Source: Halanaerobium saccharolyticum subsp. saccharolyticum DSM 6643 (lineage in GTDB: Bacteria > Bacillota > Halanaerobiia > Halanaerobiales > Halanaerobiaceae). From it: a stretch of DNA of 64,000 nucleotides. Location of the stretch: positions 62,001-126,000 of the forward strand of contig NZ_CAUI01000005.1 in NCBI RefSeq assembly GCF_000350165.1. The letters run 5' to 3'. Each line of letters begins with the position of its first letter. Position 1 is the stretch's first letter. This document shows positions 27,005 to 38,469 of the stretch, piece after piece. Position numbers and translations under genes: made by a program. The notes below the pieces were generated by a model. That model had not been told where the DNA came from and made no database searches. It saw only the letters and a program-made list of their open reading frames with translations.

Positions 27005-27034
27005 ACTTAGTGATAAATTTCGATATCACTAAGT
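27005..27034. repeat. Perfect 11-base inverted repeat in the ABC importer leader
   Basis: ACTTAGTGATA (27005-27015) and TATCACTAAGT (27024-27034) are perfect complements around 8 bases. No T run follows, so it is not a terminator. It may be a second operator or a leader hairpin. Confidence 0.6.
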
Positions 27035-27057
27035 ATATTATACGAGGAGGAAAATAA

Positions 27058-27858
27058 TTGCTCTATCAGGCAGAAAGTTTAAATAAACAATTTGGCAGTG
27101 AGCAAATTCTAAAAGATATTTCTTTTGAACTGGAAAAAGGAGAAATAATCACTTTTCTTGGCCCCAGCGGCTGCGGTAAATCAACACTGCTTAGAATTTT
27201 GGCTGGTTTAGAAAATTATGATAGTGGTAAAATTATTAATAATGCTTCTCATACTGCCTTTATTTTTCAGGAAGATAGACTGCTGCCTTGGTTGAATTTA
27301 AAAGATAATATAGAGCTGGTTTTAAAAGATCATCTTAATAAGCAAAAGCAAGTCGAAGAAAAAACAGCAGATGTTTTGGGAGCTGTTAATCTAGCTAAAT
27401 ATCATCATTATCTACCTAGGGAATTAAGTGGTGGGATGAAACAGAGAGCTGCAATAGCTAGAGCATTGGCGATTGAACCGGAACTACTTTTAATGGATGA
27501 ACCTTTTGCTAATTTAGATTTTCCGCTTCGTTTAGATTTAATTAAACTTTTAAGTAGGATTTTTGCTAAAAAAAAATTGGGTGGAGTTTTTGTAACTCAT
27601 GATAGCAGAGAAGCAGTTTTATTAGGGGATAAAATTATGATTATGCAGGATAATCCGGGTCGAATTGAAAGTTCTATTGAAATTACTATACCTAAAGAAG
27701 ATAGATATTTAGAATCAGATGAAATTAGTCAGTATAATAAACTTTTAAATCATTATCTCTGCCGAAATATGGGAAAAGAACATATGCATCAGAGTTGTAG
27801 ATTACTTGATAATATAAATTTCAGCTGTGAATCTATAATTTTTAATAAAGAACAATAA
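27058..27858 (+). CDS. Tau/Ssu/NMT1-type ABC transporter ATPase
   Basis: This cytosolic ATPase of a nitrate/sulfonate/taurine-like importer has 266 residues. Walker A is GPSGCGKST (38-46), the signature LSGGMKQRAAIARALA, Walker B LLLMDEPFANLD. The Q-loop FIFQEDRLLPWLNL is typical of the SsuB/TauB family. The start is TTG at 27058 behind GAGGAGG. The C-terminal tail (about residues 238-262) is unusual, with several His and Cys (CRNMGKEHMHQSC). It is the first gene of a three-gene operon behind a Fur box. The substrate is unknown. Confidence 0.9.
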   Translation: MLYQAESLNKQFGSEQILKDISFELEKGEIITFLGPSGCGKSTLLRILAGLENYDSGKIINNASHTAFIFQEDRLLPWLNLKDNIELVLKDHLNKQKQVEEKTADVLGAVNLAKYHHYLPRELSGGMKQRAAIARALAIEPELLLMDEPFANLDFPLRLDLIKLLSRIFAKKKLGGVFVTHDSREAVLLGDKIMIMQDNPGRIESSIEITIPKEDRYLESDEISQYNKLLNHYLCRNMGKEHMHQSCRLLDNINFSCESIIFNKEQ

Positions 27859-27894
27859 TTTTGTAGATAATTATCAATTTGGGGGCTGTACAAA

Positions 27895-28854
27895 ATGGGT
27901 TATCAGATTATAAAGAAAAGATGTTATTTTATTTTAACCATTATTTTATTTTTATTATTTGGGGCTGTTAGCGGAACATTAGCAGCAGATAATGTTCGTT
28001 TTAGTGTTTCGGCTAGTCCATCATCCTTACCTGTATTTTATATGCAGGATAATGCTGATTCTATTAATTTAGATGTATCTATCCATCGCAGCCGTAATAT
28101 AGCAATTTCCAGGCTTATACAGGGTGAGGTTGAGGCAGCTCTTTTATCTACCAATGAGGCTGCTAAACTTTATAATCGTGAGATAGATGTTCAGATTTTA
28201 GGAATTCACAATTGGGGTCTTTTTTATCTTTTAAGCACTAAAAAAGAAATTAAAAGCTGGAATGATTTAAGGGGAAAGAAAATTTATGTACCTGACAAAG
28301 GTGGGCCATTGGACATAGTTTTTCAAGAGCTGGCTGCTAAAAAAAGTATAAACTTTAAAACTGAGCTTAAGATAAAAAGAGGAAAAATGCGTGAAGTTGC
28401 TCAACTGATGATTAATAACATGGCTGAGACAGCAGTTGTTAGAGAGCCTTTTGTTTCTCAGATACTCTTAAATAACAAAAATAGTAGAATAGTTTTTGAT
28501 CTGCAGCAGGAATGGGAAAAAGAGTATAATTTTAGAATTGCTCAAGCTGCTTTAGTAGTCCGCAAAGATTTTGCAGAAAACAATAAAGAATTGATAAAAG
28601 AACTTGAAGCACAATATAAAAATTCAGTGGAAAAGCTTGAAAATAATAAAAATTTGGCAGCTGAGCTGGGGCAAAAATATTTTGAAATACAGCCAGAGGT
28701 CACATTAAAAGCTTACCCGTCTTTAAATTTGGAATATCAAAATATTGCTGAAGTTAAAAATGAAGTTATCTCATATTTAGAAATTTTAAAATCTTATAGT
28801 AAAGAGACAATAGGTGGGAGATTACCTGATGAAGAATTCTACTTCAGCTATTAA
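27895..28854 (+). CDS. ABC transporter substrate-binding protein, NMT1/SsuA-like
   Basis: This exported binding protein of 319 residues has a hydrophobic signal peptide (residues 9-31, ending GTLAA) and no lipobox. The body has the type II binding-protein pattern of the NMT1/SsuA group: SASPSSLPVFYMQ, a variable lobe, WNDLRGKKIYVPDKGGPLD, and AVVREPFVSQIL. The ligand cannot be told from the sequence. The Fur box upstream suggests an iron-linked substrate or an organic sulfur compound under iron control. Its stop lies inside the permease start region (26-base overlap). Confidence 0.82.
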   Translation: MGYQIIKKRCYFILTIILFLLFGAVSGTLAADNVRFSVSASPSSLPVFYMQDNADSINLDVSIHRSRNIAISRLIQGEVEAALLSTNEAAKLYNREIDVQILGIHNWGLFYLLSTKKEIKSWNDLRGKKIYVPDKGGPLDIVFQELAAKKSINFKTELKIKRGKMREVAQLMINNMAETAVVREPFVSQILLNNKNSRIVFDLQQEWEKEYNFRIAQAALVVRKDFAENNKELIKELEAQYKNSVEKLENNKNLAAELGQKYFEIQPEVTLKAYPSLNLEYQNIAEVKNEVISYLEILKSYSKETIGGRLPDEEFYFSY

Positions 28855-29605
28855 AAAAACCAAAGAAAAAAATCAGAACAATAAAAAGAATTCATTTTAT
28901 TATACTTTAATTAGTATTTTATTAATTGCTATAGTTTGGAAAATAATTTCATTAAATTATAAACCAATCATTTTACCGGCACCAGAAAAAGCATTTTATA
29001 CTGTTTATGAGATGATGCAGACTAAGTCATTTTGGATCAGTTTGGGATATTCATTTTTTAGAGTTTTTAGTGGTTATTTACTGGCAATGGTTATTGGAAC
29101 AATAGTTGGTGTTGTTATAGGCCTAAATAAAAAAGCTGATAAGCTTTTGAGGCCTGCAGTTTCTATGCTGCAGACAGTACCTAATATTTCTTGGATTCTA
29201 CTTGCAATTATTTGGTTTGGACTTAATTCCAAAATAGTTATCTTTACTATTTTTATTTCTTTAGTACCGATTTTTGTAATTAACAGTGCTGAAGGTATAG
29301 AAAATACATCAGAAGAATATCTTGAAATGGCAGCTGTTTATCGATTAAAACCTTTAACAATCTTTTTTAAAATTTATATTTATTCTATCAAACCATATCT
29401 TCGTTCGGCTGCGGTTATTACCAGTGAGAGAGCCTGGAAAATTGGTGCAATGGCTGAATTGCTAAGTCTTGACACAGGGATTGGAGCTGGACTTTACTGG
29501 GCACGTAATAATCTACAGACAGAAAGAATTTTTGCCTGGACCATTGTTTTGATTTTAATGGGTTTTTTAAGTTCTAAACTACTTAAATTTTTGCTTAAAA
29601 ATTGA
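28829..29605 (+). CDS. ABC transporter permease, Tau/Ssu-type
   Basis: This integral membrane permease has about 258 residues and six hydrophobic segments. The LPAPEKAF motif near the N-terminus, GVVIGLNKKADKLLRP and the ATPase-coupling loop EEYLEMAAVYRLKPL mark the SsuC/TauC family. I choose ATG 28829 because AGGTGGGAG (28812-28820) is 8 bases before it; the GTG at 28814 would be inside that site. It overlaps the binding-protein gene by 26 bases. A terminator follows. Confidence 0.88.
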   Translation: MKNSTSAIKKTKEKNQNNKKNSFYYTLISILLIAIVWKIISLNYKPIILPAPEKAFYTVYEMMQTKSFWISLGYSFFRVFSGYLLAMVIGTIVGVVIGLNKKADKLLRPAVSMLQTVPNISWILLAIIWFGLNSKIVIFTIFISLVPIFVINSAEGIENTSEEYLEMAAVYRLKPLTIFFKIYIYSIKPYLRSAAVITSERAWKIGAMAELLSLDTGIGAGLYWARNNLQTERIFAWTIVLILMGFLSSKLLKFLLKN

Positions 29606-29633
29606 TAAAAACTTATAAATGTATTATAATTGA

Positions 29634-29657
29634 AATGCCGGGATACCGGCATTTTTC
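29634..29657 (+). terminator. Terminator of the Fur-controlled ABC operon
   Basis: AATGCCGG (29634-29641) and CCGGCATT (29646-29653) pair around GATA, with TTTT after. Confidence 0.9.
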
Positions 29658-29720
29658 TGTTAAATATGCAGGAAATTATTAACCTAAGCTAGAATATAGA
29701 GAGTTAGTGGAGTGGTTTAA

Positions 29721-30158
29721 ATGAAAGTTTATCCTAATGGTGGAGTTTACATCTTAAAAATAAAATTAGAAAAAGCAAAAAGCATTGAAATTGGTGCGCT
29801 GGGGCAAAATGACTTTGCAGCAGGATATTATTTTTATGCCGGTACTGCTCAACGTAATCTTGAAGCAAGAATAAAGCGGCATTACAGCAGTGAAAAAAAA
29901 TTACATTGGCATATAGATTATTTGTTAACTCAGGCAGAACTAGAAAGTGATTTTGTATTTGAGCTGCCAAGTGAGGGAGAGTGTTTTTTAGCACAAACTT
30001 TAAAAGATAATGGAGGTAGTATGCCGATCGCTGGTTTTGGAGCCAGTGATTGCAGCTGCAGCAGTCATCTAATTTACTTTTCTTTGTCAAGGGGAAAGAC
30101 TGTTGTCGAAGAATTATTAAATAATAAAGATTTAGCAGCAGAATTTGATAGTTTTTAA
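29721..30158 (+). CDS. DUF123 GIY-YIG-like nuclease domain protein
   Basis: The protein has 145 residues and belongs to the DUF123 family, a GIY-YIG-type domain otherwise found fused to endonuclease III in some archaea. It has GVYILKI near the start (the GIY equivalent), AGYYFYAGTAQRNLEARIKRHY (the YIG and arginine region, from residue 34) and WHIDYLL. A Cys/His-rich tail, GFGASDCSCSSHLIYF, is typical. The biochemical role is unknown. GTGGTTTAA before the ATG gives only a weak ribosome site. Confidence 0.88.
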   Translation: MKVYPNGGVYILKIKLEKAKSIEIGALGQNDFAAGYYFYAGTAQRNLEARIKRHYSSEKKLHWHIDYLLTQAELESDFVFELPSEGECFLAQTLKDNGGSMPIAGFGASDCSCSSHLIYFSLSRGKTVVEELLNNKDLAAEFDSF

Positions 30159-30215
30159 AGAATAATAATTTGATTATAATTAAATACGAAGTTAATAAAA
30201 TAAGGAAGTGATAGA

Positions 30216-32363
30216 GTGGAAGATAGTGAAATATTGAAAAATCTTAATCAGGCTCAAAAAAAAGCAGTTGAGCATTATAAAGGTCCAGAACTAGTTCTTG
30301 CAGGAGCTGGCAGTGGAAAAACAAGGGTATTGACCAGAAGAATAGGATATCTGATTAATCATTATGAAGTGTCTCCATATAATATTTTAGCTGTAACTTT
30401 TACTAACAAAGCAGCAAATGAGATGAAAGAAAGAGTAAAAGATATGGTGGGAGGAGTAAATCGCAGCCTCTGGGTTAGCACTTTCCACTCTTTTTGTGTG
30501 CGTATTCTGCGCCGAGAAGCAGAAAAATTGGGTTATAATAAAAACTTTGTTATTTTTGATAGTATTGATCAAAGAAAACTGGTAAAAGAAGTTTTAAAAT
30601 CGAAAAATCTTGATCCCAAAAAAACAAAACCAAGATCAGTTTTAAATAAAATATCAAGTGCTAAAAATGAATTAAAAACACCAGAACAGATGAGTTCACT
30701 TTCAGGCAGCTTTTTTGATAAAACTGCTGCTGATATTTATGAAGAATATCAGAAAAGACTAAAAGAAAATAATGCCATGGATTTTGATGATTTAATCCAG
30801 CAGACTGTAAGACTTTTTGAAGAATTTCCAATGGTTTTGGAACACTATCAGGAGCGTTTTAAGTATATTTTGGTAGATGAGTATCAGGATGTAAACCATG
30901 CTCAGTATCAGCTGGTAAATTTACTGGCTGAAAGATACCGTAATGTATGTGTTGTAGGTGATCCGGACCAGGGGATTTATGGATTTAGAGGGGCAGATAT
31001 TCGCAATATCTTAAACTTTGAGGATGATTACCCTGATGTTAAAACTATTCGTTTGGAACAAAATTACCGCTCTAAAGGTAATATTTTAAAAGCGGCCCAG
31101 GCAGTAATTAAAAATAATTCTTCTCGTAAAGAAAAAGAACTTTGGACAGATCAAGGTGAGGGTCCTAAACTTGAGCTTTACGAAGCAAAAGATGAGAAAG
31201 AAGAGGCTGACTTTATTTGCCGTACAGCAAAAGAGCTGACAGAAAAAGAAGATCTTACATTTGATGATCTGGCTGTTTTGTATAGAACTAATTCCCAGTC
31301 ACGTGCTTTTGAAGATATGCTGATGAAGTACGGTATACCATATCAGATAGTTGGTGGAGTTCGCTTTTATGAACGAATGGAAATCAAGGATATTATGGCC
31401 TATTTGAGACTAATTTATAATCCAGCTGATGATATAAGCTTTTTAAGAATAATTAATCGGCCTAAACGCGGTATTGGTGCTGGTACTTTAGGCAAAGTTC
31501 AAGATTTTGCAGAAGCAGAAGGATTAAATTTATATGAGGCAGCTTTAAAGTCTAAAGCCAATCCAGCTTTGAGTGGGACTTATGCTAAAAGAGTACTTCA
31601 TTTTACAGAAATTATCGAAGAATTAAGAGCAGAACAGGATCAAATTGCTCTGGCAAGGTTAACAGAAAAGCTTTTAGATAAAAGTGGTTATCGACATAAT
31701 CTAGAAGAAGAAAAAACTTCTGAAGCTGAAAGCAGATTAGAAAATATAGAAGAATTATTTTCTGTAATCAATGAATATATGAAAAGCAGTGAGAATAATA
31801 CTCTGGCAGGTTTTTTAGAAGAGGTTACTCTAATGGCAGATATTGATTCGATGGATGAAGAACAGAGTGTTTTAACATTGATGACAATTCATTCTGCTAA
31901 GGGCCTAGAATTTCCGGTAGTTTTTTTAGTCGGGATGGAAGATGGTATCTTCCCTCATTCCAACTCAATGTTTGAACAAAAAGGCATGGAAGAAGAAAGA
32001 CGTCTCTGCTATGTTGGAATGACAAGGGCTGAAGAAAGATTATATTTAAGCAGGGCTCAGGTCAGACTGCGTTTTGGAGAAAGAAAAATGAACCCTCCTT
32101 CTCAGTTTATAGATGAAATACCGGTAGAACTTTTGGCTGGAGCAGCAGATACGCGTTCTGATATGGCAAAAGAAGAATCTATGATTAATGATGATAATTC
32201 TGGAACTGACTATGCTATAGGTCAAAAAATTGTTCATCCCCGCTGGGGAATAGGAATTGTTCTTTCAATTAGAGGGGATAATAATCCAGAACTAAAAATT
32301 GCATTTGAAGAAGGTAAAACTAGAAATTTATTAGCAGAATTTGCTCCAATTCAGAAAGTATAG
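30216..32363 (+). CDS. pcrA: ATP-dependent DNA helicase PcrA/UvrD
   Basis: This is an essential-type superfamily 1 3'-5' helicase for repair and rolling-circle or conflict resolution. The 715 residues have motif I GAGSGKTRVLTRR, motif II VDEYQDVN, motif III GDPDQGIYGFRGA, motif IV QNYRS, motif V MTIHSAKGLEFPVVFLVGME and motif VI RLCYVGMTRAEERL. The C-terminal tail ends with a Tudor-like RNA polymerase-binding segment (GQKIVHPRWGIGIVLSI). It starts with GTG 30216 after AAGGAAGTG and lies 12 bases before ligA, a common gene order in Firmicutes. Confidence 0.97.
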   Translation: MEDSEILKNLNQAQKKAVEHYKGPELVLAGAGSGKTRVLTRRIGYLINHYEVSPYNILAVTFTNKAANEMKERVKDMVGGVNRSLWVSTFHSFCVRILRREAEKLGYNKNFVIFDSIDQRKLVKEVLKSKNLDPKKTKPRSVLNKISSAKNELKTPEQMSSLSGSFFDKTAADIYEEYQKRLKENNAMDFDDLIQQTVRLFEEFPMVLEHYQERFKYILVDEYQDVNHAQYQLVNLLAERYRNVCVVGDPDQGIYGFRGADIRNILNFEDDYPDVKTIRLEQNYRSKGNILKAAQAVIKNNSSRKEKELWTDQGEGPKLELYEAKDEKEEADFICRTAKELTEKEDLTFDDLAVLYRTNSQSRAFEDMLMKYGIPYQIVGGVRFYERMEIKDIMAYLRLIYNPADDISFLRIINRPKRGIGAGTLGKVQDFAEAEGLNLYEAALKSKANPALSGTYAKRVLHFTEIIEELRAEQDQIALARLTEKLLDKSGYRHNLEEEKTSEAESRLENIEELFSVINEYMKSSENNTLAGFLEEVTLMADIDSMDEEQSVLTLMTIHSAKGLEFPVVFLVGMEDGIFPHSNSMFEQKGMEEERRLCYVGMTRAEERLYLSRAQVRLRFGERKMNPPSQFIDEIPVELLAGAADTRSDMAKEESMINDDNSGTDYAIGQKIVHPRWGIGIVLSIRGDNNPELKIAFEEGKTRNLLAEFAPIQKV

Positions 32364-34379
<2,016 letters not shown>

Positions 34380-34406
34380 TTATCCTAAAGTGAGGAGGAA
34401 ATTTAA

Positions 34407-34694
34407 ATGATTGATAAAAAAGATGTAGAGTATGCAGCAGATCTAGCAAAGCTTAAACTTGATGAAGATGAAAAAGAAAAATATACAGAGCAAATTGGAG
34501 ATATTTTAAATTATGTCGATAAGTTAAGTGAACTGGATACAGATGATGTAGTACCGACCGCATATACCGTACCGATGAAAAATGTATTGCGTAAAGATGA
34601 GGTCAAAGAATCACTACCTAGAGAAAAATCTCTGGCAAATGCGCCAGATGAAAAAGACGGACAGTTTAGAGCACCCAAAATCATGTCAGATTAA
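34407..34694 (+). CDS. gatC: Glutamyl/aspartyl-tRNA amidotransferase subunit C
   Basis: This small subunit of 95 residues stabilises the GatA-GatB complex, which converts Glu-tRNA(Gln) or Asp-tRNA(Asn) to Gln- or Asn-tRNA. The typical start VEYAADLAKLKL and the end LANAPDEKDGQFRAPKI, with the ILNYVDKLSELDTDDV helix, identify it. GAGGAGG precedes the ATG. It is the first of three adjoining gat genes. Confidence 0.97.
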   Translation: MIDKKDVEYAADLAKLKLDEDEKEKYTEQIGDILNYVDKLSELDTDDVVPTAYTVPMKNVLRKDEVKESLPREKSLANAPDEKDGQFRAPKIMSD

Positions 34695-34719
34695 GCAGCT
34701 AAGGAGGTAAGATAATCAG

Positions 34720-36162
34720 ATGAATATTTATGATCTAACAATTCACGAATTAAAAGCAAAAATTGCTGCGGGAGAATTGACTCCAGCAGAAATAAAAGAG
34801 GCATATAAGGATAGAATAAATCAAGTAGAAAATAAAGTAAAGTCCTATATTACTGTAACTGATAAGTTGGCAGATGAACAACTTAAAGAATATGAAAATA
34901 AAAAAGAAGAGATCTTGGCTGGGATTCCAATTGCAGTCAAAGATAATATGTCAACAGATGGAATTAAAACCAGTTGTGGCTCGAAAATGTTGGAAAATTA
35001 TAACCCACCATATGATGCAACAGTTGTTGAAAAATTAAATGAAGCTGGGGCAGTTATTATGGGTAAAACTAATATGGACGAGTTTGCTATGGGATCTTCC
35101 ACAGAAAACTCAGCCTTTTTTAATACTCATAATCCCTGGAATTTAAATCATGCGCCCGGTGGCTCGAGTGGAGGTTCAGCAGCAGCAGTTGCTGCAGGAG
35201 AGTGTGCAGCAGCATTAGGGTCTGATACAGGTGGGTCAATTAGACAGCCTGCATCTTACTGTGGTGTAGTTGGTTTAAAGCCTACCTACGGCATGGTTTC
35301 CCGCTATGGACTGGTTGCTTTTGCTTCTTCTTTAGATCAGATTGGTCCAATTACCAAAGATGTTGAAGATAGCGCAATTTTGATGAATGTAATTGCCGGT
35401 CATGATCCAAAGGATTCAACTTCTATAAAAGGAAAAAAAGAAGATTATACTGACTATCTGAAAGAAGATGTTAGCGGTATGAAAATTGGTATTCCGGAAG
35501 AGTATTTCAATTTAGATTTTGATCAGGAAGTTAAAGATAGTGTAATGGCAGCTGTCGATAAGCTTAAGGAGGCAGGAGCTGAAGTAGAGACAGTACATAT
35601 GACAGATGCGTCCTATGCACTGGCAGCTTATTATGTAATTGCACCAGCAGAGGCAAGTTCTAATTTAGCCCGTTATGATGGGGTTCGTTATGGATTACGC
35701 AGTGAACAGGCAGCTGATGTCAGTGAGATGTTTACTAATACCCGTCATGAAGGCTTTGGAGATGAGGTTAAAAGAAGAATTATGATTGGAACTTATGCTT
35801 TAAGTTCTGGTTATTATGATGCTTATTATCTTAAAGCTCAAAAGGTAAGAACCTTAATTAAAAATGATTTTGATCGTATCTTCAACGATTATGATTTAAT
35901 TATTACACCAACTGCTCCAACTACAGCAATGGAACTTAATTCTAAAAAGGATCCTTTGGAAATGTATTATTCTGATATTTTCACAGTGCCAATAAATATT
36001 GCTGGTGTACCTGCAATGTCTATTCCCTGTGGTTTTGATAGTAATCAGATGCCAATTGGTCTGCAGTTAATTGGACCTCATTTTGGTGAAGGAAAAATTA
36101 TTCAAGCAGCCTATACTTTAGAAAAATTATTAAATATCAAAGATAAGAAAGCAGAATTATAA
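34720..36162 (+). CDS. gatA: Glutamyl/aspartyl-tRNA amidotransferase subunit A
   Basis: This amidase subunit of 480 residues releases ammonia from glutamine for the transamidation reaction. The amidase-signature catalytic triad is visible: Lys in AVKDN (near 77), and the two Ser in [14 protein letters not shown] and [12 protein letters not shown]. The GSSTENSAF region of GatA is also present. The size is standard. It starts after TAAGGAGGT, 25 bases after gatC, and is followed by gatB. Confidence 0.98.
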   Translation: MNIYDLTIHELKAKIAAGELTPAEIKEAYKDRINQVENKVKSYITVTDKLADEQLKEYENKKEEILAGIPIAVKDNMSTDGIKTSCGSKMLENYNPPYDATVVEKLNEAGAVIMGKTNMDEFAMGSSTENSAFFNTHNPWNLNHAPGGSSGGSAAAVAAGECAAALGSDTGGSIRQPASYCGVVGLKPTYGMVSRYGLVAFASSLDQIGPITKDVEDSAILMNVIAGHDPKDSTSIKGKKEDYTDYLKEDVSGMKIGIPEEYFNLDFDQEVKDSVMAAVDKLKEAGAEVETVHMTDASYALAAYYVIAPAEASSNLARYDGVRYGLRSEQAADVSEMFTNTRHEGFGDEVKRRIMIGTYALSSGYYDAYYLKAQKVRTLIKNDFDRIFNDYDLIITPTAPTTAMELNSKKDPLEMYYSDIFTVPINIAGVPAMSIPCGFDSNQMPIGLQLIGPHFGEGKIIQAAYTLEKLLNIKDKKAEL

Positions 36163-36183
36163 ATTATTGAGAGAGGTGAAAAA

Positions 36184-37629
36184 ATGTCCACTAAATATGA
36201 AACAGTCATTGGACTTGAAGTCCATGTACAGTTAGACACAGATTCGAAAATCTTTTGTGGCTGCAGTACAGAATTTGGTAAAGAGCCAAATGAAAATACA
36301 TGTCCGGTCTGTCTTGGATTACCAGGAACACTTCCGGTTTTAAATAAAAAAGTAGTTGATTATGCAATTATGGCTGGGCTAGCTCTAAATTGTGAGATAG
36401 CAGAATACTCTAAGTTTGATCGTAAAAATTATTTCTATCCTGACTTACCTAAAGCCTATCAGATTTCTCAGTTTGATCTGCCTGTTGCAGAACATGGAAA
36501 TATTGAAATTGAAACTGAGGCGGGGCTCTTTAATATAGGAGTAACTAGAGTTCACTTAGAGGAAGATGCAGGCAAATTGATCCATGAGGGAAGTATTGAT
36601 AATTCAAAAGGTAGTTTAGTAGATTATAATAGAACTGGAGTACCTTTGATTGAGATTGTTAGTGAACCGGATATGAGAACTCCAGCTCAGGCAAAAGCTT
36701 ATTTAACTGAGCTAAAAATGATTATGGAGTATCTTGATGTTTCTGACTGTAACATGGAAGAGGGTTCACTGCGCTGTGATGCCAATGTTTCACTACGTCC
36801 GGTAGGACAAAAAGAGTTTGGTACCAGAGCAGAGCTTAAAAATATGAACTCCTTTAGTGCTGTAGAAAAAGGTTTAGAATATGAAGTTAAAAGACAGCGC
36901 GAAATCCTCGAAGAAGGAGGAAAAGTTGTTCAGGAGACAAGAACCTGGGATGAATCTTTAAATAAAACAATTTCTATGCGGGGTAAAGAAGCAGCTCATG
37001 ATTATCGCTATTTCCCTGAGCCAGATTTAGTTCCTTTAGAAATTGATGAAGCCTGGAAAGAAGAAATCAGACAGCAGATTCCAGAACTTCCTCGTGAAAA
37101 ATATAAGCGTTTTATAGCTGAATTAGGACTGCCAGAATATGACGCTGGTGTTTTAACGGGTGATAAAGATCTTGCTGTTTTCTTTGAAGAAGTACTGAAA
37201 GATTACGATGACCCTAAAAACTTGAGTAACTGGATGATGGGAGAATTTTTAAGGTTATTAAATGAAAATAGTCAGTCTCCATTTGAAACTGGGGTAAGCC
37301 CGATTAATTTAGCGAAAATGCTAAAAATGATAGATGAAGATATTATTAGTGGTAAGATTGCTAAAGAAGTCTTTGAAAAAATGTACAAAAGCGGTAATGA
37401 TCCGGAAACTATTGTTGAAGAGGAAGGCTTAAAACAGATTAGTGATCAGGATGAGCTGGAAAATATCGTTGATGGCATTATTGAGGATAATCCAGATGCA
37501 GTTGAAGATGTTAAGAATGGTAAAGATAGAGCAATCGGATTTTTAGTAGGTCAGGTAATGAAAGAAACAAGAGGTAAAGCAAACCCTGGTCTGGTAAATC
37601 AAATGCTTAGAAACAAATTAATGGATTAA
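36184..37629 (+). CDS. gatB: Glutamyl/aspartyl-tRNA amidotransferase subunit B
   Basis: This is the tRNA-binding and kinase-like subunit of GatCAB, 481 residues. Signatures include [20 protein letters not shown] at the N-terminus, the zinc-binding CGC and CPVC cysteines ([19 protein letters not shown]), and [12 protein letters not shown]. The C-terminal YqeY-like domain ends [22 protein letters not shown] precedes the ATG. A hairpin lies about 47 bases after the stop. Confidence 0.98.
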   Translation: MSTKYETVIGLEVHVQLDTDSKIFCGCSTEFGKEPNENTCPVCLGLPGTLPVLNKKVVDYAIMAGLALNCEIAEYSKFDRKNYFYPDLPKAYQISQFDLPVAEHGNIEIETEAGLFNIGVTRVHLEEDAGKLIHEGSIDNSKGSLVDYNRTGVPLIEIVSEPDMRTPAQAKAYLTELKMIMEYLDVSDCNMEEGSLRCDANVSLRPVGQKEFGTRAELKNMNSFSAVEKGLEYEVKRQREILEEGGKVVQETRTWDESLNKTISMRGKEAAHDYRYFPEPDLVPLEIDEAWKEEIRQQIPELPREKYKRFIAELGLPEYDAGVLTGDKDLAVFFEEVLKDYDDPKNLSNWMMGEFLRLLNENSQSPFETGVSPINLAKMLKMIDEDIISGKIAKEVFEKMYKSGNDPETIVEEEGLKQISDQDELENIVDGIIEDNPDAVEDVKNGKDRAIGFLVGQVMKETRGKANPGLVNQMLRNKLMD

Positions 37630-37675
37630 AAAAATTAAATAGAATTAAATCAAAAAGAATTAACTTAATTATTAG

Positions 37676-37708
37676 CTGGCTTCCAGCTATTTAAAATCTG
37701 GAAGCCAG
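37676..37708. repeat. Perfect 11-base hairpin after gatB without a T run
   Basis: CTGGCTTCCAG (37676-37686) and CTGGAAGCCAG (37698-37708) pair exactly. Neither strand has a proper U tract next to it, so it may be an RNA-stabilising 3' hairpin or a degenerate terminator. Confidence 0.55.
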
Positions 37709-37756
37709 TAAAAATTAAAGCTGAATTAATAGTAATTATTTTGAAGGGTGATTTTT

Positions 37757-38371
37757 TTGAATATTAAAAATATAAAAGAAAAAATAAAAAATAGAATACC
37801 TGGACCAACACGAATTCAGCATTATTTTTCAGTTTTAGTTCCTTTGATAGAAATTAATGGAGAAACACATTTAATTTATGAACTAAGATCGCAAAATCTA
37901 AAATCACAACCGGGAGAAATTTCTTTTCCAGGCGGAAGGGTAGAAAGAGGTGAAGAATTTTCGCAGGCAGCAGTCAGAGAATGTAGTGAGGAACTTTTAA
38001 TTCCAGAATCAAAAATTGAGTTAATTGGCGAAACTGATTATTTGATAACTCCCTTTAATTTTTTGATTTATGCCTTTGTTGGAGAAATTAAAGTTGATAC
38101 AATTAAAGAAATAAAGGTTAATAACTATGAGGTTGAAGAAATTTTTACAGTTCCTCTCGAATTTTTTCTTGAGCATGAAGCTGAAAAATATGCGGCTGTT
38201 TTAAAAAGCGAATTTGATCAAGATTTTCCCTATCATCTTTTACCACAGGGGGAAAAATATAATCCACGTCAGGGAGATTATCAAATCTATTTTTATCGTT
38301 ACCAGAATCGAGTTATTTGGGGGATTACAGCAGAAATAACTAAATCTTTTATTGATATTTTAAAACATTGA
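37757..38371 (+). CDS. Nudix hydrolase, CoA pyrophosphatase-like
   Basis: This cytosolic Nudix hydrolase has about 204 residues. The Nudix box runs GGRVERGEEFSQAAVRECSE and on to EL (G-x5-E-x7-R-E-x2-E-E), with the last Gly replaced by Leu. The preceding QPGEISFPGG is the NuCoA motif of CoA pyrophosphatases (NudL/YeaB group). I start at TTG 37757, 6 bases after AAGGGTG; a GTG at 37748 lies within that site. Probable action is cleavage of CoA or oxidised CoA into phosphopantetheine and ADP derivatives. Confidence 0.88.
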   Translation: MNIKNIKEKIKNRIPGPTRIQHYFSVLVPLIEINGETHLIYELRSQNLKSQPGEISFPGGRVERGEEFSQAAVRECSEELLIPESKIELIGETDYLITPFNFLIYAFVGEIKVDTIKEIKVNNYEVEEIFTVPLEFFLEHEAEKYAAVLKSEFDQDFPYHLLPQGEKYNPRQGDYQIYFYRYQNRVIWGITAEITKSFIDILKH

Positions 38372-38469
38372 CTTGTTTTTTCATTTGTATAAATAAGGTG
38401 TTTTGTCTTCAATATTATAAATAATCAGGGAGTAATTAATATAATTAGAGGCAAAGGGGTTGAATAATT

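Noticed and set aside
29734-30090. Minus-strand open frame of 118 residues opposite the DUF123 gene
   Set aside because: The plus-strand product matches a known family over its whole length; the antisense frame looks random.
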